Assembly: GCA_009778535.1 (NCBI GenBank)
Contig: WRJP01000078.1
Coordinates: 1-8,534, forward strand
DNA length: 8,534 nt
Origin: Propionibacteriaceae bacterium
GTDB taxonomy: Bacteria > Actinomycetota > Actinomycetes > Propionibacteriales > Propionibacteriaceae
Reading direction: 5' to 3'
The position numbers and the translations under genes were made by a program. The notes beneath the pieces were generated by a model, which ran no database searches, was not told the origin of the DNA, and saw nothing but the letters and a program-made list of their open reading frames with translations. This document shows, one piece after another, positions 5,281 to 8,534 of this stretch. The stretch's first letter is position 1, and each line of letters starts with the position of its first letter.

Positions 5281-6834
5281 TTAACCGGGCAAGACGCTAG
5301 GCAATTTCTCTAACTCTCGCCAGTCACTAGGCACCCATTCGGGACGCTGATCATAGGCGTAAACGTCGCTGCCGTTGGTGTAGACATACGGGTAGTCGTA
5401 ATTGACCTTCATCACGCCGCCGTCGGGAGATTCGTAGTTGTCCCGTCCCGTCACGGTGTCAGTCCAGCCTTGCATGACGCGGGAGTTGGAATCGGACGAA
5501 TGCTGCCACGGGTTGGAGTTATAGCTCTGCTCATAGGCGCGGGCACGTTGCTCAAACTGCTGTCGAAGCGACTCGTTGTAGGCGTTCTTCATGTCGATTT
5601 GCTGTTGGACTATCGCCTGTGACACCGCGCTCACCATGCCACTCCATTGCGCAGACAGCACCACGTTATCGAGAAACATCTGACCATCGCCCAGATACTG
5701 GTCGAAGGCATCCTCCTGCGCCACATACCAGGCCACACCGAACGGATCATTCCACGACACTTTGTGGCTGACCACGCCGCCAACCTGCCATATCATGGTC
5801 ATATATGTGAGGGCGACGTTCACCCGAGCAAGATAGGTGACGGAGTCTGCCTCAAACCTAAGCGTCACGATCGATGCGGCACCGTCCACTGCTACCTGCT
5901 GGCCACCCGCCTGGCCAGCCTGCCGCAGTTCTGCGTCTAGTCTAGCCACCATAGCTGCAAAGTCCTGTTGAACCGCGTCGGGGAATGACTGCTCAGAGAC
6001 CACCGAAAAACCTACTGCGTTGGTGATGGACATTTTGATAATGTACTGAGCGTATGCAGCCGGTGACATCTGCCGAAGCATTGGCTGGAGCAGGTCGGGA
6101 TCCCAGTAACCGTCTTTGTGGGGCTGCCAACTGACCTCCACCTCGTCCACATATGCCGTCGGACTGCGATAGGCAGCTGCTGCCACATCACCGGGAGCGT
6201 AGGTAATTAGGAGCGCAGTACCAGGGTATAAACCGGACTGGCCGGTCCACATAACTTGCCCTTCGCTTCGCCAATCCGTCGGGGCATAGGAACGCACCGC
6301 CTCCACGTTGTTCATATCTGTGTCATAGGCTGCGATGCGCTGGAACTGAGCCGCTGGGTTAGCGCTGTTTGGCGCGGTGCTGCCCGGCGGCACATCAGTA
6401 GGCAGTGGTGCCGCTGTGGGCGGGATCAAAATCGAAGGATCGGGTGTTGGCGTATGGTTACGTCCAGGCACCGGATCAGCTCTGTTTTGCGACGGTGTAG
6501 ACACAACAATTGTGGCGATCAGCGCAATCACTGCCACGATGCTGACACCGATTGCGACCCACTTGAGAGTGTTGCTGCTAGCTGGCGGTGGCTGTTGCGG
6601 ATATCCATATGGCTGCGGATAGCCCTGCTGCGGGTAAGGTTGGGGAGGAATTTGTTGCGTTGGATATTGCTGCGGCACAGGCTGGGTCGGGGGAAGCTGT
6701 TGTTGCGGGTAGCCTGGAGTGGGCGGCTGGGGTGGATAGCCCTGCGGGGGAAGCGGCTGCTGTGGAGCCGGGGGCTGGTTCGGATGCTGGGGTTGCTGCG
6801 GATAGCTCGGGGGGATTGGCGGCTGCCCAGTCAT
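5281..6834 (-). CDS. Single-pass membrane protein with Pro/Gln-rich cytoplasmic tail, function unknown
   Basis: This 517-residue protein starts at the ATG at 6834, chosen because AAGGAGG lies eight bases upstream; an in-frame TTG at 6852 would put that site inside the coding region. Residues 3-84 are almost wholly Pro, Gln, Tyr and Gly with repeated YPQQ/GYPQ units, as in many actinobacterial membrane proteins. One membrane span follows (about 92-112, WVAIGVSIVAVIALIATIVV), then a Pro/Ser/Thr linker to about 155 and a long extracytoplasmic region. The predicted topology is N-in, C-out; there is no cleavable signal peptide or sortase motif. A Gln/Ala helical stretch (IVQQQIDMKNAYNESLRQQF) precedes a Tyr/Trp-rich C-terminus with WTDTVTGRDNY and DWRELEKLP, reminiscent of short beta-domains at the ends of secreted bacterial proteins. 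I do not recognise the family. It may act at the envelope, but nothing shows a specific function. It is divergent from the sugar kinase gene. Confidence 0.9.
   Translation of the reverse strand: MTGQPPIPPSYPQQPQHPNQPPAPQQPLPPQGYPPQPPTPGYPQQQLPPTQPVPQQYPTQQIPPQPYPQQGYPQPYGYPQQPPPASSNTLKWVAIGVSIVAVIALIATIVVSTPSQNRADPVPGRNHTPTPDPSILIPPTAAPLPTDVPPGSTAPNSANPAAQFQRIAAYDTDMNNVEAVRSYAPTDWRSEGQVMWTGQSGLYPGTALLITYAPGDVAAAAYRSPTAYVDEVEVSWQPHKDGYWDPDLLQPMLRQMSPAAYAQYIIKMSITNAVGFSVVSEQSFPDAVQQDFAAMVARLDAELRQAGQAGGQQVAVDGAASIVTLRFEADSVTYLARVNVALTYMTMIWQVGGVVSHKVSWNDPFGVAWYVAQEDAFDQYLGDGQMFLDNVVLSAQWSGMVSAVSQAIVQQQIDMKNAYNESLRQQFEQRARAYEQSYNSNPWQHSSDSNSRVMQGWTDTVTGRDNYESPDGGVMKVNYDYPYVYTNGSDVYAYDQRPEWVPSDWRELEKLPSVLPG
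6583..6828 (-). repeat. Degenerate Pro/Gln repeat-coding region
   Basis: This stretch encodes residues 3-84 of the membrane protein, built from irregular PQQ, YPQQ and GYPQ units. On the plus strand it shows as recurring GCTGCGG/TAGCC-like blocks. Such tracts can gain or lose units by slippage, so the length may vary between strains. Confidence 0.7.
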
Positions 6835-6842
6835 TGCTCTTT

Positions 6843-6849
6843 CCTCCTT
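6843..6849 (-). promoter_or_regulatory. Ribosome binding site fixing the start of the membrane protein
   Basis: AAGGAGG on the minus strand lies eight bases upstream of the ATG at 6834, an ideal sequence and spacing. It rules against the upstream in-frame TTG at 6852. A GGCGC/GCGCC stem with a four-base loop (6856-6869) lies just 5' of it. Confidence 0.85.
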
Positions 6850-6877
6850 CAAACCGGCGCACGCGCGCCAAGTTCAG

Positions 6878-6888
6878 CTACAGTGTAG
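6878..6888. promoter_or_regulatory. Short palindrome CTACA-G-TGTAG in the divergent intergenic region
   Basis: Five-base arms CTACA and TGTAG flank one central base in the 220-base spacer between the membrane protein and kinase starts, 44 bases upstream of the membrane protein ATG. It could be an operator half-pair for a dimeric regulator, but it is short enough to occur by chance. Confidence 0.2.
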
Positions 6889-6950
6889 TCTGCAATCCAC
6901 GCCAGCAACATAGTTAAAGCACTAGCCAGAGGCATGTTTTTATTGAGCGG

Positions 6951-6980
6951 TGCATCCTGCGACTGAAGCGCAGGACTGCA
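6951..6980. repeat. Inverted repeat upstream of the PfkB kinase gene
   Basis: CCTGCG (6956-6961) and CGCAGG (6969-6974) pair around the seven-base loop ACTGAAG, and the outer TGCA (6951-6954) and TGCA (6977-6980) extend it with a small asymmetry. It lies 75 to 104 bases before the kinase ATG, in a good position for an operator or a leader structure. No T-tract follows, so it is not a terminator. Confidence 0.4.
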
Positions 6981-7012
6981 CAAGCCGCTGTCCTTACTCG
7001 TAAATCAGGAAG

Positions 7013-7018
7013 TAAAAT
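7013..7018 (+). promoter_or_regulatory. Candidate -10 box (TAAAAT) for the PfkB kinase gene
   Basis: TAAAAT differs from TATAAT at one base and stands 36 bases before the ATG at 7055, leaving a short leader with AAGGAA (7047-7052). No good -35 hexamer is seen at 16-18 bases upstream. The call rests on the -10 match and its position alone. Confidence 0.3.
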
Positions 7019-7054
7019 ACCCACATCACTCGCTATGAGTAAGCACAAGGAAAT

Positions 7055-7987
7055 ATGCACACTACCAGTCCTATGCCAACAGCAGTCGTCATCGGCGAAG
7101 CGCTGATAGATGTCTTCGAACGTCCTGGCTCTGATCGCAGCGAATACCCCGGAGGAAGCCCGCTGAATGTAGCTGTCGGTTTGGGGCGGTTGGGTAGAGG
7201 TGTTTGGTTGGGCACTTGGATAGGAACCGACGCTCGCTCCATGGCGATCAAGGCACACTGCCAGGCATCAAATGTGCAACTTCTTCCCGGTGCTGACCAA
7301 GCCGAACGCACTTCCACCGCGAGAGCTTTCATAGACGATACCGGTCATGCTGACTACAGCTTCGATATTGACTGGGAAACTCCTCAGATACCGAAATCCA
7401 TCGACCCGCTGTTGGTGCACGTTGGTTCAATCAGCGCGGTGTTCGAACCAGGAGCGGCAGACTTGGCCGAACTGGTTCAGAAACTCCGGACTCAAGCCAC
7501 CATCAGTTACGACCCGAACATTCGTCCAGCGATCATGGATGCACCTACCGTAGTGACAACAAAGGTAGAACGACTGGTTGGTTTGGCAGACATTGTGAAG
7601 GCCTCCGACGAAGATATGGAGTGGCTCTATCCGAACGTTCCCCTAACCTGTGTAGTTACCCAGTGGTTAGGGTTGGGTGCCGGAATCGTGGTAGTCACCA
7701 AGGGCGAAGCTGGGGTTACAGCTGCGACGGCGAATGTCCCTGCAATTGTTCTTCCAGGTCACGCAATACCGGTGGTTGACACCATAGGTGCTGGTGATGC
7801 GTTCATGTCCGGGCTGCTGCATGCCGCCTGGGCTGCGGGTTTGTTGGGTGCGGAAAATCGTACAGCGCTGCGCAATATCAGCACCGATATGCTTGGCCAG
7901 CTATTGTCTACAGCGACCGGCTGTGCCGAAATTGCCTGTTCTCGCCCCGGCGCCGACCCGCCTTGGCTGGGCAAGCTTGGCTCCTAA
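7055..7987 (+). CDS. PfkB-family carbohydrate kinase, fructokinase-like
   Basis: This 310-residue cytoplasmic kinase would transfer phosphate from ATP to a sugar hydroxyl. It has the ribokinase-like fold with both PfkB signatures: Asp19 in GEALIDVFE and PGGSPLNVAVGLGRLG (32-47) at the sugar-binding end, and DTIGAGDAFMSGLL starting at residue 242, whose Asp248 is the catalytic base next to the anion-hole GAG. VVVTKGEAGV (about 208-217) is the nucleotide-binding strand. The layout matches fructokinases more than ribokinases, but the PfkB family cannot be assigned a substrate by eye. No sugar transporter or hydrolase lies next to it to help. AAGGAA at 7047-7052 is only two bases before the ATG, an unusually tight spacing; Met7 at 7073 is an alternative start that would still keep the first strand (TAVVIGEAL). 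It converges with the DUF4143 gene across 54 bases. Confidence 0.92.
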   Translation: MHTTSPMPTAVVIGEALIDVFERPGSDRSEYPGGSPLNVAVGLGRLGRGVWLGTWIGTDARSMAIKAHCQASNVQLLPGADQAERTSTARAFIDDTGHADYSFDIDWETPQIPKSIDPLLVHVGSISAVFEPGAADLAELVQKLRTQATISYDPNIRPAIMDAPTVVTTKVERLVGLADIVKASDEDMEWLYPNVPLTCVVTQWLGLGAGIVVVTKGEAGVTAATANVPAIVLPGHAIPVVDTIGAGDAFMSGLLHAAWAAGLLGAENRTALRNISTDMLGQLLSTATGCAEIACSRPGADPPWLGKLGS

Positions 7988-8041
7988 CCTCTGCCTTTTC
8001 CAGAAAATGTTAGAAAAACAGCGAGCCGCAGCGGAGCCGTG

Positions 8042-8534
8042 TTATGGTCCGAGAAGCGCCAGCGGGACGACAGCGATGCCATCTGGTCTGCGGTAGGCCC
8101 GAGGGCCGGTGCTGATGATGACACGATCAACAAGCCGCGAACCAAGTTGGTTCTCGAGCCAACGCAGATGCTTCCCATCGTTTTCACCGATAGTGTCTGA
8201 TAGTTTGACTTCAAAGGCAACGCATCGTGTATCACTGGTTTCAACGATGAGATCAACCTCGTGGTCGCCGTTCTTTGTTCGCAGATGGCCAATGTTGGCA
8301 TTCATAGCTTCTGCAAATACTCGAACTGACAATACTGCTAACGACTCGAATAAGGCACCCAGCCACGTCCCAGCCGCTGATGGCACCACTTGACCATCAC
8401 CCACTAATAGTCCATGTGCTCCGATCCCAACAAGTCTGGCTGCTAGTGCTGGATCGACTAAGAAGTGTTTCGGAGAATAGGTGAGACGGCTAAGCGGTGC
8501 AAATCCAGGAGTCCAAGCATCAAGCCGGTCAATG
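8042..8534 (-). CDS. DUF4143-type ATPase, C-terminal part, N-terminus beyond right edge
   Basis: The leftward frame is open from the right edge to TAA at 8044-8042, about 163 codons; I translated the first 43 by hand. It reads SPKHFLVDPALAARLVG, then GTWLGALFESLAVLSVRVFAEAM, GHLRTKNGDHEVDLIVE, CVAFEVKLSD and DRVIISTGPRAYRRPDGIAVVPLALL. This is the usual end of the AAA-plus-DUF4143 proteins: the KHFLVDP strand, the G-x-LFE helix, and a PD-(D/E)XK-like core formed by EVDLIVE and FEVKLS. The N-terminal Walker A/B ATPase domain should lie to the right of this window. Full-length members are about 400 residues; their biochemical role is not established, although the nuclease-like core is noted in the family. 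A GTG at 8404 lies in the same frame but is internal to the domain and is not the start. Confidence 0.85.
   Translation of the reverse strand, partial: IDRLDAWTPGFAPLSRLTYSPKHFLVDPALAARLVGIGAHGLLVGDGQVVPSAAGTWLGALFESLAVLSVRVFAEAMNANIGHLRTKNGDHEVDLIVETSDTRCVAFEVKLSDTIGENDGKHLRWLENQLGSRLVDRVIISTGPRAYRRPDGIAVVPLALLGP

Noticed and set aside
6256..6888. A 210-codon rightward frame opposite the membrane protein gene
   Set aside because: It is antisense to the Pro/Gln-rich coding region, is rich in Arg/Leu/Trp, and shows no domain; the biased codons of the true gene keep this frame open.
7988..8041. Possible terminator between the kinase and the DUF4143 gene
   Set aside because: CCGC-A-GCGG and TTTTC-CA-GAAAA can be drawn, but their loops of one or two bases are too tight for a stable hairpin and no stem precedes a T-run convincingly.

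Overview
The window looks like a moderate-G+C actinobacterial chromosome segment. The evidence is a 445-residue glutamine synthetase that reads like mycobacterial GlnA2, an alanine dehydrogenase close to the actinobacterial Ald type, a proline/glutamine-rich N-terminus ahead of one membrane span, and a partial protein resembling the actinobacterial DUF6493 family. The assignment rests on remembered family patterns, not on a search. No rRNA, tRNA, CRISPR array, insertion sequence, phage gene or origin was seen, and no gene-free stretch exceeds 300 bases.

Layout from left to right. (1) A leftward partial gene, probably DUF6493-like, runs off the left edge and has no ATG or GTG at its 5' end. 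(2) Divergent from it is a rightward aldo/keto reductase whose ATG sits 12 bases after the first base of a GATAAT box, the geometry of a leaderless mRNA. (3) A nitrogen/amino-acid group follows: leftward GlnA2-type glutamine synthetase, a small divergent DUF4177-like protein, then a leftward ald-ridA pair. (4) A leftward single-pass membrane protein with a Pro/Gln-rich cytoplasmic tail has an unrecognised extracytoplasmic domain. (5) A divergent rightward PfkB-family sugar kinase comes next. (6) The C-terminal part of a leftward DUF4143-type ATPase runs off the right edge.

The clearest functional link is ald-ridA. Alanine dehydrogenase works through an iminopropionate intermediate, and RidA hydrolyses the same imine/enamine pool to pyruvate and ammonia. 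Glutamine synthetase nearby assimilates ammonia, so the 1.85-5.14 kb stretch can be read as an ammonia/alanine/glutamine module, although glnA2 is a separate transcription unit. The other genes look like unrelated housekeeping or accessory neighbours. I do not see a convincing new multi-gene system. The most open questions are the Pro/Gln-rich membrane protein, the truncated left-edge gene, the small protein opposite glnA2, and hairpins and a mini-ORF in leaders.
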